64,000 bases of DNA from Devosia sp. Root436 (GCF_001426345.1 NZ_LMEM01000011.1:1-64000), one strand, 5' to 3'. Shown: positions 1 through 8,037, counted from the first letter of the stretch. Notes: generated by a model from the letters alone, not told the origin. Made by a program: numbers and translations.

Positions 1-11
1 ACCTGCATGGC

Positions 12-85
12 GGATGGCTCCTTTGCTCGGGTTGCCTGATAGCAAACCCATTTTGGCACTCAGATGCCGGGAGCGGGAGCCATCC
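12..85. repeat. Short inverted repeat beside a truncated gene
   Basis: The 10-mer ggatggctcc (12-21) is repeated in inverted orientation at 76-85, with 54 bases between the arms. Some looser similarity continues inward. The hydrolase reading frame from the right loses family similarity at about 94, just outside the right arm. This could be the end of a mobile element, a MITE-like insertion or a recombination scar. No transposase is visible in the 88 bases available and no clear target-site duplication was found. Confidence 0.4.
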
Positions 86-88
86 ACC

Positions 89-466
89 TCATCTGAAATC
101 GCTCACCAGCCGCCGCGCCTCGCGCACGCCCATCTTGCCCCTGGCCGGATCGATCGAGGCGAAGGGGATCAGGATGTCGGAATGTTCGGCGGCCAGCGTG
201 GCGATGTCTTCGTTATTGTAGCGGCGGTGGCCGGTCGCGGCCTCGGCATCCACGGCGAAGATGACCGCGGCAATGCGGCGCTGCCGGTAGTATTCGGCCG
301 TCTCGGGAATGGTCGGCGGGGTCTTGAAGGGCGAGTGGAAATATTGCGCCATCGCGTGCTGCAGGTCATCGTAGCCGTCATCGGCATGCATGCCGCAGGC
401 TTCTTCGGCATGGGTGTGGAAGTCGATGGCCACGATGTCGTCCAGATTCATCGGCGCGCCCATCAT
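89..466 (-). pseudogene. Truncated amidohydrolase, putative hydroxyphenyl-beta-ketoacyl-CoA hydrolase
   Basis: The 125-residue product has the N-terminal part of an amidohydrolase: the metal-binding start DFHTHAEE near residue 15, and a TIM-barrel segment ending VREARRLVSDFR. Family members are about 280 residues, so more than half is missing, including the later metal ligands. After the phenylalanine codon the sequence changes and stops at once next to an inverted repeat. In the beta-oxidative deacetylation route for hydroxycinnamates (described in Agrobacterium fabrum), a protein of this family cleaves the beta-keto-CoA thioester to the benzoate. Its start overlaps the end of the MarR gene by 4 bases, so the two were co-transcribed. 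It is probably inactive unless the distal part is supplied beyond the window. Confidence 0.7.
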
Positions 467-954
467 TTGAGCTCCGGCCAGCCGGCGATCTTGCGCGACA
501 GCCTGATCAACTGGGCATGCTCCTCGTCATCAAGCATGGACAAGGCCGCGCGATCGGAGCGGTACATCTTGTCGGCAGAGGCATCGATCTGCCTGCGACC
601 GGCCCCGGTGACGCTGAGCACGACGGAGCGGCGATCGTCATGCGGGATATGGCGGGCGATGAGGCCACGCTCTTCGAGGGCGCGGACCAGCTTGGTCATG
701 TTGGACCACTTGATCTTGAGCACGTCGGCCAGCACGCCCTGGCGAATGCCCGGATTTTCCGACAAAGCCAGCAGCACGGTGAATTCGGAGATCCGGATCT
801 CGCTCTCGCCGAAGACGGTGAAGAAACGCTCGAAGGCGGAAAGCTGGGCAATGCGCAGCACGAAGCCGCCCGAGATTTCGAGCTGGCCAAGCGAGACATC
901 GGCCTTGCCGGCCACGCCATCCACTTCCTCGTCGTCGAGCTTACGGACCGCCAT
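463..954 (-). CDS. MarR-family repressor, HcaR-like
   Basis: A 163-residue winged-helix regulator of the MarR family. It has an N-terminal dimerisation helix region, a recognition region around residues 65-105 (SNMTKLVRALEERGLIARH) and the typical wing DDRRSVVLSVTGAG. The ATG at 954 is preferred over the TTG three bases upstream because a GGAG sits about 8 bases before it. It is the first gene of a two-gene unit with the truncated hydrolase. MarR proteins of this kind (HcaR, CouR, FerR) sense hydroxycinnamoyl-CoA thioesters and repress fcs/ech genes. That role is inferred here from position beside the feruloyl-CoA synthetase operon. Confidence 0.75.
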   Translation of the reverse strand: MAVRKLDDEEVDGVAGKADVSLGQLEISGGFVLRIAQLSAFERFFTVFGESEIRISEFTVLLALSENPGIRQGVLADVLKIKWSNMTKLVRALEERGLIARHIPHDDRRSVVLSVTGAGRRQIDASADKMYRSDRAALSMLDDEEHAQLIRLSRKIAGWPELK

Positions 955-1272
955 CAATTGTTCTCCAGGTTCCAGATCGTCGCGCCACTGTTGGCGCAGG
1001 GATCGACTGCTACGACGAGAGCGACGGCAAAAGCCACCCGACCGATCGCCGCGCCGCGGGCATCAAGGTCCGTGCGCCAAAACCGTGGCGCTGGCGGCCC
1101 GATGGCCGCGCGAGCCGGATGCTGCGGAAATCCACCCCCGTCGGTCGCGTGCGGTGTCCCCCAACCCCGTCTGTTCGTGCGACCCGACATTGTTCACTTT
1201 CAAACTATTCGGAAATAAACGATCTGCCGTCAAGTGTAAAGCGCGGTTTCGGCCGAAATGACACCGCTATCA
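955..1272. other. Intergenic region between marR promoter and acyl-CoA dehydrogenase end
   Basis: This 318-base gap should hold the promoter for the leftward marR-hydrolase unit and the 3' end of the fcs operon. A perfect palindrome tttcggccgaaa lies at 1247-1258. The AT-richer stretch at about 1190-1240 (gttcactttcaaactattcgg and following) resembles regulatory DNA. I see no convincing gene and no classical terminator. Confidence 0.4.
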
Positions 1273-2874
1273 TCAGGCGCAGCGGGCGCTGTGCAGGGCA
1301 TGGCGTGCGGCCAGGATGCCGATGGCCTCGTCTGCCCCGAGGCGAAAGGCCATCCATGCCGAGACGGCGGTCCAGCCGGCGCGCATGTAGCTGTCGGCCC
1401 GGTAGAGCGCGGCGTCGGGATCGGCCTGCATGGCCAGCATCCGGGCGCTCAGGGCTTCGAAGCCGTCGAGCACGATGCCGACGGCTTGCGCCCGGCCGGA
1501 GGGCGCCGCGGCGGCAAGTTCGGCGCGCGCCTGTCGCAGGAAAACCGCCAGCCCCCGCCCCTCGTCGCGCCACAGGCGGCGGGTGAGGAAATCGAGCGCC
1601 TGCATGCCAGTCGTACCTTCATAAACCGCCATGACGCGGGCATCGCGCAGATATTGCTCGAGCGGATAGTCGCGGACATAGCCGGCGCCGCCCAGCACCT
1701 GGATGGCGGCGTGGGCCGTGTCGAAGCCCGTTTCGGCGCCGAAGGTCTTGATCAGCGGCAGCATCCAGGCGGCGAAATCGGCGAGACCGGCATCGGCTTC
1801 GAGCCGGGCCAGGTCCATTGCCGTTGCCAGTTCCAGCACGGCGGCGCGCAGGATTTCGGTGGCAGAGCGGATATCGTGCAATTGCCTGATGACATCGGGA
1901 TGGCTGCCAATAGTAGGTGGCGCCACATCCGGGCGTCCGCCCTGCCGGCGCTGGGTGGCGTAATCCTCGGCGATATCGGCCGCAGCCGAAGCCAGGCCAA
2001 GCCCCTGGCAACCGGTATGGAGCCGCATCGGCTCGATCATGGCAAAGAGCTGGGGGAGGCCCCTGCCCTCCTCGCCCAGCAGGATGGCGCGGGCGTCGCG
2101 GAAGCGCATGGCGCAGGTGGGCGAGCCGTGGAGGCCCAATTTTTCTTCGATCCGCTCGAGGGTGACGCCATTGGGCGCCCCCCCGATATGGTCGGGCACG
2201 AGGAAGAGGCTGAGGCCGCGCGTGCCCGGCCGGTCATTGGTGCGGGCGAGCAGGCAATGGCCGATGCGGCTGGCCAGGTCGTGCGAGCCGTAGGAAATCC
2301 AGATCTTCTGGCCGGTGATGGACCAATGGCCATCGCGCCGTTGGGCTTTGGTGCGGATGCGGCCGATATCGGAGCCGGCTTCGGGCTCGGAAATGCAGAT
2401 GGTGGCGGCCCATTCGCCCGAGACCAGTTGCGGCCCCCACTCCGCCGCGGTGGCCGCATCGGCGGTTTGCGCCAGCAGGTGGATGGCGCCGCGCGTGGCA
2501 CCCGCCGCCATCATCAGCGCCATGCAACCGCGATCGAATAATGGCGCGCAGGCGGCCTGCAGCGTCAAAGGCACATCCTGCCCGCCGAAGGCGGCGGGGG
2601 CGTCGATGCCCAGCCAGCCGGCTTCGGCATATTGGCGGAAGCCCTCGACAAAGCCCGGCGGCAGCACCACCCGGCTATCGGCCACCTGTGCGCCGACCCG
2701 GTCGCCGACGGCATTGAGCGGGGCAAGAACGGTTTCGGCAAAGCCCGCCGCCGCGTCGAGCATGGTGGCGACGATGACATTGTCGCAATCGGGCCGCAGC
2801 GCCTGCAGCCGCGCCCAGCCCGGCGTCAGCGCCAGCGTGGCAATGGTGCGGTCCGCCTGGTCGGCAAAGCTCAT
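1273..2874 (-). CDS. Acyl-CoA dehydrogenase family protein
   Basis: A 533-residue flavoprotein of the acyl-CoA dehydrogenase family, long subtype. It shows the N-terminal helical domain, the substrate/FAD signature ATICISEPEAGSDIG near residues 155-170, the ITGQKIWISYG strand, and the C-terminal helical domain with QVLGGAGYVRDYPLEQYLRDAR and YEGTTGMQALDF, where the catalytic glutamate is expected. It should oxidise a saturated acyl-CoA to the 2-enoyl-CoA. In this operon it probably lets dihydro-hydroxycinnamoyl-CoA (phenylpropionyl type) enter the ferulate/coumarate route. Its ATG overlaps the end of the SDR gene by 4 bases, so it is the last gene of the fcs-SDR-acd operon. Substrate is inferred from neighbours. 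Confidence 0.85.
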   Translation of the reverse strand: MSFADQADRTIATLALTPGWARLQALRPDCDNVIVATMLDAAAGFAETVLAPLNAVGDRVGAQVADSRVVLPPGFVEGFRQYAEAGWLGIDAPAAFGGQDVPLTLQAACAPLFDRGCMALMMAAGATRGAIHLLAQTADAATAAEWGPQLVSGEWAATICISEPEAGSDIGRIRTKAQRRDGHWSITGQKIWISYGSHDLASRIGHCLLARTNDRPGTRGLSLFLVPDHIGGAPNGVTLERIEEKLGLHGSPTCAMRFRDARAILLGEEGRGLPQLFAMIEPMRLHTGCQGLGLASAAADIAEDYATQRRQGGRPDVAPPTIGSHPDVIRQLHDIRSATEILRAAVLELATAMDLARLEADAGLADFAAWMLPLIKTFGAETGFDTAHAAIQVLGGAGYVRDYPLEQYLRDARVMAVYEGTTGMQALDFLTRRLWRDEGRGLAVFLRQARAELAAAAPSGRAQAVGIVLDGFEALSARMLAMQADPDAALYRADSYMRAGWTAVSAWMAFRLGADEAIGILAARHALHSARCA

Positions 2875-3632
2875 TTGGGCTGCATGCGGATGGCACCATC
2901 GAGCCGGATGACTTCGCCGTTGAGATACTGGTTCTCGATGGCGAAGCGGACGGCGTCGGCGAATTCGGCGGGGTCGCCCAGCCGCGACGGATAGGGGATG
3001 GCCGCCGCGAGGCTCTGCTGGGCGTCCTCGGGGAGATTGTGCAGCAGGGGCGTGAGGAAGATGCCGGGCGCGATAGTGTTCACGCGGATGCCGAAGCGGG
3101 CGAATTCGCGCGCCGCGGGCAGGGCCATGGAGACGATGCCACCCTTGGAGGCGGCATAGGCGGCCTGGCCGATCTGGCCCTCGAAGGCGGCGACCGAGGC
3201 GGTGTTGACGATAACGCCCCGGGCCTTGTCGTCACGCTCGGGGAGCGTGGCCATGCGCTCGGCGGCGAGGCGCAGCATGTTGAACGTGCCGACGAGGTTC
3301 ACGCGGATGACCGTTTCGAAGTCGGCTAAAGGCATGGTGCCCGCCTTGCCGAGGATGCGGGAGGCCACACCGATGCCGGCGCAGTTGACGAGGATGCGCA
3401 GGCCATCGGCGGCCTTGTTGGCGGTGTCGAGCGCGGCAGCAGCATCGGCTTCACTGGTGACGTCGCCGGCCAGGGCCACGCCGCCGATCTCGGTGGCGAT
3501 GGCGTGGGCCGCGTCGCGGTTGCGGTCGAATACATGGACCACCGCACCGCGCCGTGCCAGCAGCCGCGCCGTGGCCGCGCCGAGACCGGAGCCGCCGCCG
3601 GTCACCAATGCGCTGGAACCCTCGATCTTCAT
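2871..3632 (-). CDS. SDR-family 3-hydroxyacyl-CoA dehydrogenase
   Basis: A 253-residue short-chain dehydrogenase with the cofactor motif TGGGSGLGAATA near residue 11, NCAGIG, and the active-site YAASKGG. It most resembles HSD10-type 3-hydroxyacyl-CoA dehydrogenases, including the insertion carrying MATLPERDDKARGVIVNTASVAAFEGQ before the catalytic tyrosine. It is expected to oxidise 3-hydroxy-3-(4-hydroxyphenyl)propionyl-CoA to the beta-keto thioester. It overlaps fcs and the acyl-CoA dehydrogenase by 4 bases on either side. A GGGAGG about 7 bases before the ATG supports the start. Its presence in place of vanillin dehydrogenase points to the deacetylative route rather than the retro-aldol lyase route. 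Confidence 0.85.
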   Translation of the reverse strand: MKIEGSSALVTGGGSGLGAATARLLARRGAVVHVFDRNRDAAHAIATEIGGVALAGDVTSEADAAAALDTANKAADGLRILVNCAGIGVASRILGKAGTMPLADFETVIRVNLVGTFNMLRLAAERMATLPERDDKARGVIVNTASVAAFEGQIGQAAYAASKGGIVSMALPAAREFARFGIRVNTIAPGIFLTPLLHNLPEDAQQSLAAAIPYPSRLGDPAEFADAVRFAIENQYLNGEVIRLDGAIRMQPK

Positions 3633-5482
3633 GCGGCAGCCTCCCTGCTGATCTGGATCACATCGGCAGCGCCGGCATAGAGCGCAGCGACCAGGTCGGC
3701 GCGTTGCGCCAGCACGGCGCGCTGGTTGATCGAGCCCTTGTCGGTAACCTCGCCGCGCTCGAAGCGCAGCGGTTCGCTCATCAGCAATATGCGGCGGATG
3801 CGCGTGGCCGAGCCGGTCGCTTCGCGCTGATGGGCGGCCAGCCGTTCCGCCAGGGCCGCGCGGACCTTGGGATGGGCGAGAACCGCGGCATCATCAAGGT
3901 CCGGCTCGCCCGCCAGTTCGCGCAAAACGGGCATGAAGGGCACGACCAGCGCGCCCAGTTCGGGCCGGTTTTCGCCAGTGATGACGGCATCGCGGATGAG
4001 GCCGCCGAACTGGTTGACCAGTTGTGCGCGCAACACGCCGACGGCGACCCAGGTGCCGGTATCGAGCTTGAAATTCTCGGCGGTGCGGCCATCGAAATAG
4101 AAACCGGCACGCGGATCGCCCGGGGTGGCGAACTTCACTGCGTCGCCGATGCGGTAGAACCCTTCATCATCGAAGGCTTCGGCCGTCAGTTTCGGGTTTT
4201 TCCAGTAGCCCGGGGTGACATTGGGACCCTTCAGGCGCAGCTCGTATTTATCGCCCACGGGCACGAGCTTCACGGAGACGCCCTGGGAAGGGATGCCGAC
4301 ATTGCCCGGGCCCGATTGCGGCTCGGTGCAATAGAGGGCGAAGGGGCCGGTTTCGGTGGAACCCAGGCCGGTGGTCATGGGCACGCGTTCGCCCAGGGTC
4401 TGTTCGGAGAGCTCCACCAAAGCGTCCCAGCTATGCTGGGCCAGGCCCGCGCCGGCATACATCAGCATATTGAGGCGGGAGAAGAAATTGTGGCGCAGCT
4501 CGGCGTCGTCGCGCATGGCGCCAACAAGCATTTCGAAGCCGGCGGGGACGTTGAAATACCAGGTGGGGGCCACTTCGCGCAGGTTGGCGATGGTCTGGCC
4601 GATCAGCGACGGCGATGGCTTGCCGCGGTCGATATAATAGCTGCCGCCATTGTAGATGGTGAGGTTAAACACCTTGTTGCCGCTGGCGGTGTGGTTCCAC
4701 GGCGCCCAATCGACCAGGACGGGCGGCTCGTCGCGCATGAAGGCGTAGCAATCGGCGATCATTTCCTGGTTGGAACAGAGCATGCGCTGCGTCTGGATCA
4801 CCGCCTTGGGCGCGCCAGTCGTGCCCGAGGTGAAGAGGAATTTGGCGACCGTATCCGGGCCGGTCGTGGCGAAAGCGGCATCGACGGCGGGAGCCGGTTC
4901 GGTCGCGGCAATGGATTGGAACGTGTAGGTGTTGGCGCGGCCCACGGGCAGATTGCGCTGGGCGGAAAGCGCCATGTCGGGGCCGAAGACGGCATCGACG
5001 GCGGGGGCAAAATTGGCGCCGTCATCGACAAAGACCATGCCAGGCGCGATCTGGCCAGCAATCTCGCGCAGCTTGGCATAGCCAGACGAGGCGCTGGCAT
5101 AGGCCGGGGCGATGGCAGCCGAGGGTATGCCGGCATGCTGGGCGCCCAGCGCCATCAGTGCATGTTCGATGGAGTTTTCCGAGAGGATGACCAGCGGGTG
5201 CTCAGCGGAGAGGCCGGCAGCGAGGAGGAACGTGCCGATGCGGCGCACCTTGTCGAGCGCCTGGGCATAGGTGACGGTGTACCAGGGGCCGGTGCCCTGG
5301 CGGTCGGCCATCCAGACGCGGTCGGGGGCGGCAGTGGCCCAGTGGATCAGCCGCTCGTTGAGTCGCGCCGGATACGGGCCAAGCTTGTCCTCGCGCCAGA
5401 TGATATATTCGCCATTCGCCCGTTCCTCCCAGGCGATACGTGGCGACCACAGCTTGACGCTGCGCGCAGCCTTTGCGGCCAT
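3629..5482 (-). CDS. fcs: Feruloyl-CoA synthetase
   Basis: A 617-residue adenylate-forming (ANL) enzyme. The AMP-binding P-loop LFTSGTTGAPKAVIQT lies near residues 215-230, followed by TGLGSTETGP and the hinge region near GFYFDGRTAENFKLDTG. The length and the N-terminal EYIIWREDKLGPYP match feruloyl/coumaroyl-CoA synthetases rather than general long-chain ligases. It activates ferulate, p-coumarate or caffeate with ATP and CoA as the entry step. A strong GGAGGGGAAGG precedes the ATG. It is the first gene of the leftward operon fcs-SDR-acd and is divergent from the crotonase gene, with a candidate repressor operator between them. Confidence 0.88.
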   Translation of the reverse strand: MAAKAARSVKLWSPRIAWEERANGEYIIWREDKLGPYPARLNERLIHWATAAPDRVWMADRQGTGPWYTVTYAQALDKVRRIGTFLLAAGLSAEHPLVILSENSIEHALMALGAQHAGIPSAAIAPAYASASSGYAKLREIAGQIAPGMVFVDDGANFAPAVDAVFGPDMALSAQRNLPVGRANTYTFQSIAATEPAPAVDAAFATTGPDTVAKFLFTSGTTGAPKAVIQTQRMLCSNQEMIADCYAFMRDEPPVLVDWAPWNHTASGNKVFNLTIYNGGSYYIDRGKPSPSLIGQTIANLREVAPTWYFNVPAGFEMLVGAMRDDAELRHNFFSRLNMLMYAGAGLAQHSWDALVELSEQTLGERVPMTTGLGSTETGPFALYCTEPQSGPGNVGIPSQGVSVKLVPVGDKYELRLKGPNVTPGYWKNPKLTAEAFDDEGFYRIGDAVKFATPGDPRAGFYFDGRTAENFKLDTGTWVAVGVLRAQLVNQFGGLIRDAVITGENRPELGALVVPFMPVLRELAGEPDLDDAAVLAHPKVRAALAERLAAHQREATGSATRIRRILLMSEPLRFERGEVTDKGSINQRAVLAQRADLVAALYAGAADVIQISREAAA

Positions 5483-5515
5483 GACCTTCCCCTCCGGTCA
5501 GTCGGTTGCAAATTT

Positions 5516-5544
5516 GTTTACAAGGAAACTATCTACCTGTAAAC
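5516..5544. promoter_or_regulatory. Inverted repeat in fcs/crotonase divergent promoter
   Basis: GTTTACA at 5516-5522 and TGTAAAC at 5538-5544 form a perfect inverted repeat with a 15-base spacer, so the half-sites are 22 bases apart (about two helical turns). It lies between the divergent starts of fcs and the crotonase in an otherwise AT-rich stretch. A likely ligand is the HcaR-like MarR protein encoded at 463-954, which is inference. Confidence 0.55.
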
Positions 5545-5575
5545 GATCAAACATTGCTTTCCGGGGGACATGGCA

Positions 5576-6367
5576 ATGACCGCAGAAACCAGCGCTTTCG
5601 TGACCTATGAGCTCAGGGGCAAGGTGGCCCATATCGGGCTCAACCGGCCCGAAAAACGCAATGCCATGAACGACCGCTTCGTCGAGATGCTGGCCGATTC
5701 CATTGCCCGCGCCGAGCACGAGGCCAAGGCTGTGGTGCTGTTCGGGCATGGCGAGCATTTCTGCGCCGGGCTCGACCTGGCCGAGCATGTGGAAAAGACA
5801 CCGTTCGAAGGCGTGCGCGGCTCGCGCCGCTGGCACGCGGTGACCGCGGGCATGCAGCATGGCACCATTCCCTGGGTTTCGGCTTTGCATGGCGGGGTGA
5901 TCGGCGGCGGCATGGAACTGGCGGCGGCCACCCATATCCGCGTGGCGGATCGCTCGGCGTTTTTCGCGCTGCCCGAAGGCCAGCGCGGCATTTTCGTCGG
6001 CGGGGGCGGCTCGGTGCGCATCGCACGGCTGCTTGGCGTGGCGCGGATGAGCGACATGATGCTGACCGGGCGGGTGATCGCGCCCGACGAGGCCGAGCGC
6101 TGGAACCTGGTGCAATATGTGGTGGAGACCGGCACGGCGCGCGACCATGCGCACAAGCTGGCCGAGACCATGGCCACCAATGCCGAGATTTCCAATTACG
6201 CCATCATCAACGCGCTGCCGCGCATCCAGGACATGGCCAAGGAAGACGGGCTGTTCGTGGAATCGTTCATCGCCTCGTTCACGGCCACGAGCCCCGAGGC
6301 CGAGGAGCGGCTGCGGGCGTTCCTGGAGAAGCGCGTCGCGCGGATCAAGGCGCCGGACGCGGAATAG
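5576..6367 (+). CDS. Crotonase-family feruloyl/coumaroyl-CoA hydratase
   Basis: A 263-residue enoyl-CoA hydratase/isomerase-family protein. It has the first oxyanion-hole segment HFCAGLDLAEH (about residues 63-73), the second HGGVIGGGMELA, and an active-site glutamate candidate in LPEGQRGIFVGGGG. It should hydrate hydroxycinnamoyl-CoA to the 3-hydroxy thioester. Whether it also performs the retro-aldol lyase step to the aldehyde cannot be told from sequence, but no vanillin dehydrogenase is next to it and an SDR is. The second ATG (5576) is preferred to 5570 because GGGGGA ends 7 bases before it. Confidence 0.8.
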   Translation: MTAETSAFVTYELRGKVAHIGLNRPEKRNAMNDRFVEMLADSIARAEHEAKAVVLFGHGEHFCAGLDLAEHVEKTPFEGVRGSRRWHAVTAGMQHGTIPWVSALHGGVIGGGMELAAATHIRVADRSAFFALPEGQRGIFVGGGGSVRIARLLGVARMSDMMLTGRVIAPDEAERWNLVQYVVETGTARDHAHKLAETMATNAEISNYAIINALPRIQDMAKEDGLFVESFIASFTATSPEAEERLRAFLEKRVARIKAPDAE

Positions 6368-6418
6368 CCGGCACTGACGCGGTAGCTTTCGCGTGGCACT
6401 ATCGCTCCAAACCACCGT

Positions 6419-6522
6419 GTCATCCCGGCCTTGAGCCGGGATCCATCCTGAGATGGCTGATCGAGCCACCTTGCGGCTGCGGGGCGATCTCGGGACGGGC
6501 CCCGGCTCAAGGCCGGGGTGAC
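6419..6522. repeat. Extragenic palindromic repeat, GTCATCCCGGC class
   Basis: The left end gtcatcccggccttgagccg (starting 6419) is mirrored by a right end finishing ggctcaaggccggggtgac at 6522. About 55 bases lie between the arms. This is the dispersed tcatcccggc...gccggggtga palindrome type common in alphaproteobacterial intergenic DNA. A related copy, with cattcccgcg ends, occurs at 25029-25095. Confidence 0.7.
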
Positions 6523-6552
6523 ACCGTGGGTGGGGCGACCGCTCGACAAGCG

Positions 6553-6580
6553 AAAGGCCGGGCATTGCTTCCCGGCCTTT
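6553..6580. terminator. Bidirectional hairpin terminator
   Basis: aaaggccggg (6553-6562) pairs perfectly with cccggccttt (6571-6580) across an 8-base loop. It sits between the convergent ends of the crotonase gene (+) and the O-demethylase gene (-). A-rich on one side and T-rich on the other, it fits a rho-independent terminator working in both directions. Confidence 0.75.
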
Positions 6581-6585
6581 GACTG

Positions 6586-7998
6586 TTACCGCTTCTTGCT
6601 GCGCCAGCTGTCGGCGTAGTTTTCGCGAGCCTCGGCAGCATACGGCGTCGGGGAGACGCGGACGCGGATTTCGGCCTGCTTGTGGCGCTCGGTCGAGGTC
6701 TTCCTGGTGCCGCCATCGGGCTCGCCCCAGACCAGGGTGAGCACGTCGCCCACCTGGACATCGGCATTGACCACGCCGAGCGAGAGCATGCAGCGCTCGT
6801 TGTAGGAATAGCCGTTGAACATGGACATGCCGACTTGTCTGCCGTCGCGCAGCACCATGTCGGCACTGGTCGAGGCATAGTTGGGCTGTGGGAAGTCGAT
6901 CCACTTGTAGTGGTCTTCGCCAGGGCGGAAGGCCGAGGCGATGACATCGACGACATCCTCGGCATTCCACTCGAAGGTCACCTTCTTGCGATGGGTCTGG
7001 CCCTTCATTTTTTCGAGGGCGGCCTTGCCGACGAAATCGTCCTTTTTCCAGCCGATATAGAAGTCGTAGCCCAGCTCGAACGGATTGACGTAGTAATCCT
7101 CGATATTGTCCGAGACGAAGGAGCCGCCGATGGCCCCGATGGATTCGTAGCTGTCGGCCGCCAGCCAGTCGCGGTAGTCGGCCAGCATGCCGTCGCCGGT
7201 ATAGATGCCCGGCAGTGGCGAAGGAATCCAGCCCGATTCCAGCGTATTGGTGGAATAGGCGCGGCTGCCGCAGCGGACGAGGTCCACCTTGGCCTCGCGG
7301 GCGGCTTCGAGGATGCAATTGAGGATGTAGCTCTTGTCCTCGTATGGCCCCCAGATCTCCAGGCCCGGCGCGCCGGACATGCCGTGCCGCAGGGCGCGCA
7401 CTTTCTTGGACCCGACATTGATGAAATCGGTGTGGAAGAACTTGATGTCGGGGACCGGGCCACCGTGCATCTTCTCGAACACCTTCGTCGCCTCGGGACC
7501 CTGGATCTGGTAGCGATAATGGGTGCGCAGCACCCGTTCGCCCTCGGGCCGCGAGGTGGAGCGCGGGTCGTGCTTGACGCGGATGTTCCACTTGCCATTG
7601 GCGGCGCAGAACATCAGCCAGTTGCTGGTCGGCGCGCGGCCAACCAGCACGAACTTGTCCTGGCGCTCACGGAAAATGATGTGGTCGCCAATGACATGGC
7701 CGTTGGGCGTGACCGGCACGAAGTGCTTGGCGCGGTTCAGGTCAAAATTGGCGAAGGAATTGATGCCGTGATGGGAGAGGAATTTCTCCGCATCGGGGCC
7801 TTCGACCGTCAGCTCATCCATGTGGTGGGACTGGTCGAACAGCACGGCGGAATGGCGCCAGGCGGCCTGCTCGGTGCGCCAGTTGGTGAATTCAGGCGTC
7901 ACCACCGGGTATACATACATCCCGATCTGGGAATTGCGCAGCCGGCCCACAATGTCCGGATTTTCTCTCATGATGCCGCCAAGACTGGATTGCGCCAT
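6586..7998 (-). CDS. THF-dependent aromatic O-demethylase, LigM/DesA type
   Basis: A 470-residue protein of the GcvT/DmdA aminomethyltransferase superfamily. Features shared with LigM/DesA are FDQSHHMDELTVEGPDAEKF, RAYSTNTLESGWIPSPLPG, GSFVSDNIEDYYVNPFELGY and the C-terminal LVWGEPDGGTRK. LigM moves the methyl group of vanillate or 3-O-methylgallate to tetrahydrofolate, giving 5-methyl-THF plus protocatechuate or gallate; DesA does this with syringate. LigM is about 470 residues and DesA is longer, so length favours LigM. The start at 7998 follows GGAGGACATTGCG; an upstream in-frame extension has no family similarity. The context of pca genes, MetF-like, MetE-like and PurU genes supports methoxy-aromatic demethylation over DMSP demethylation (DmdA). 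Confidence 0.82.
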   Translation of the reverse strand: MAQSSLGGIMRENPDIVGRLRNSQIGMYVYPVVTPEFTNWRTEQAAWRHSAVLFDQSHHMDELTVEGPDAEKFLSHHGINSFANFDLNRAKHFVPVTPNGHVIGDHIIFRERQDKFVLVGRAPTSNWLMFCAANGKWNIRVKHDPRSTSRPEGERVLRTHYRYQIQGPEATKVFEKMHGGPVPDIKFFHTDFINVGSKKVRALRHGMSGAPGLEIWGPYEDKSYILNCILEAAREAKVDLVRCGSRAYSTNTLESGWIPSPLPGIYTGDGMLADYRDWLAADSYESIGAIGGSFVSDNIEDYYVNPFELGYDFYIGWKKDDFVGKAALEKMKGQTHRKKVTFEWNAEDVVDVIASAFRPGEDHYKWIDFPQPNYASTSADMVLRDGRQVGMSMFNGYSYNERCMLSLGVVNADVQVGDVLTLVWGEPDGGTRKTSTERHKQAEIRVRVSPTPYAAEARENYADSWRSKKR

Positions 7999-8027
7999 CG
8001 CAATGTCCTCCCATGTTCTTGCTATTA

Positions 8028-8037
8028 ATGTATACAT
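8028..8037. promoter_or_regulatory. TGTATACA operator upstream of the O-demethylase
   Basis: The perfect palindrome ATGTATACAT lies 30 bases upstream of the demethylase ATG. The identical 10-mer occurs before the MetF-like gene (14705-14714), and the 8-base core TGTATACA occurs before livJ (22011-22018). It probably overlaps the demethylase promoter. The likely ligand is the adjacent FCD-GntR regulator. Confidence 0.65.

Noticed and set aside
1247..1258. Palindrome tttcggccgaaa as a terminator or operator
   Set aside because: Too short and without a T-run or positional support; could be chance.
14..1261. Long plus-strand frame covering the first kilobase
   Set aside because: It lies antisense to the truncated hydrolase and MarR gene, has arginine/serine-rich low-complexity content and no domain; it is a GC-rich shadow frame.
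3554..5542. 662-codon plus-strand frame opposite fcs
   Set aside because: Entirely antisense to a clear adenylate-forming enzyme. Composition (Gly/Ala/His/Arg rich) is typical of antisense reading in high-GC DNA.
5498..7591. 697-codon minus-strand frame across the crotonase gene
   Set aside because: It overlaps the crotonase gene antisense and the demethylase in a shifted frame, crosses a palindromic repeat and a terminator, and has no domain.
6586..7998. DMSP demethylase (DmdA) identity
   Set aside because: The folate-binding superfamily is the same, but segment matches and the aromatic/C1 neighbourhood favour LigM/DesA; no DmdB/C/D set is nearby (the acyl-CoA dehydrogenase belongs to the fcs operon).
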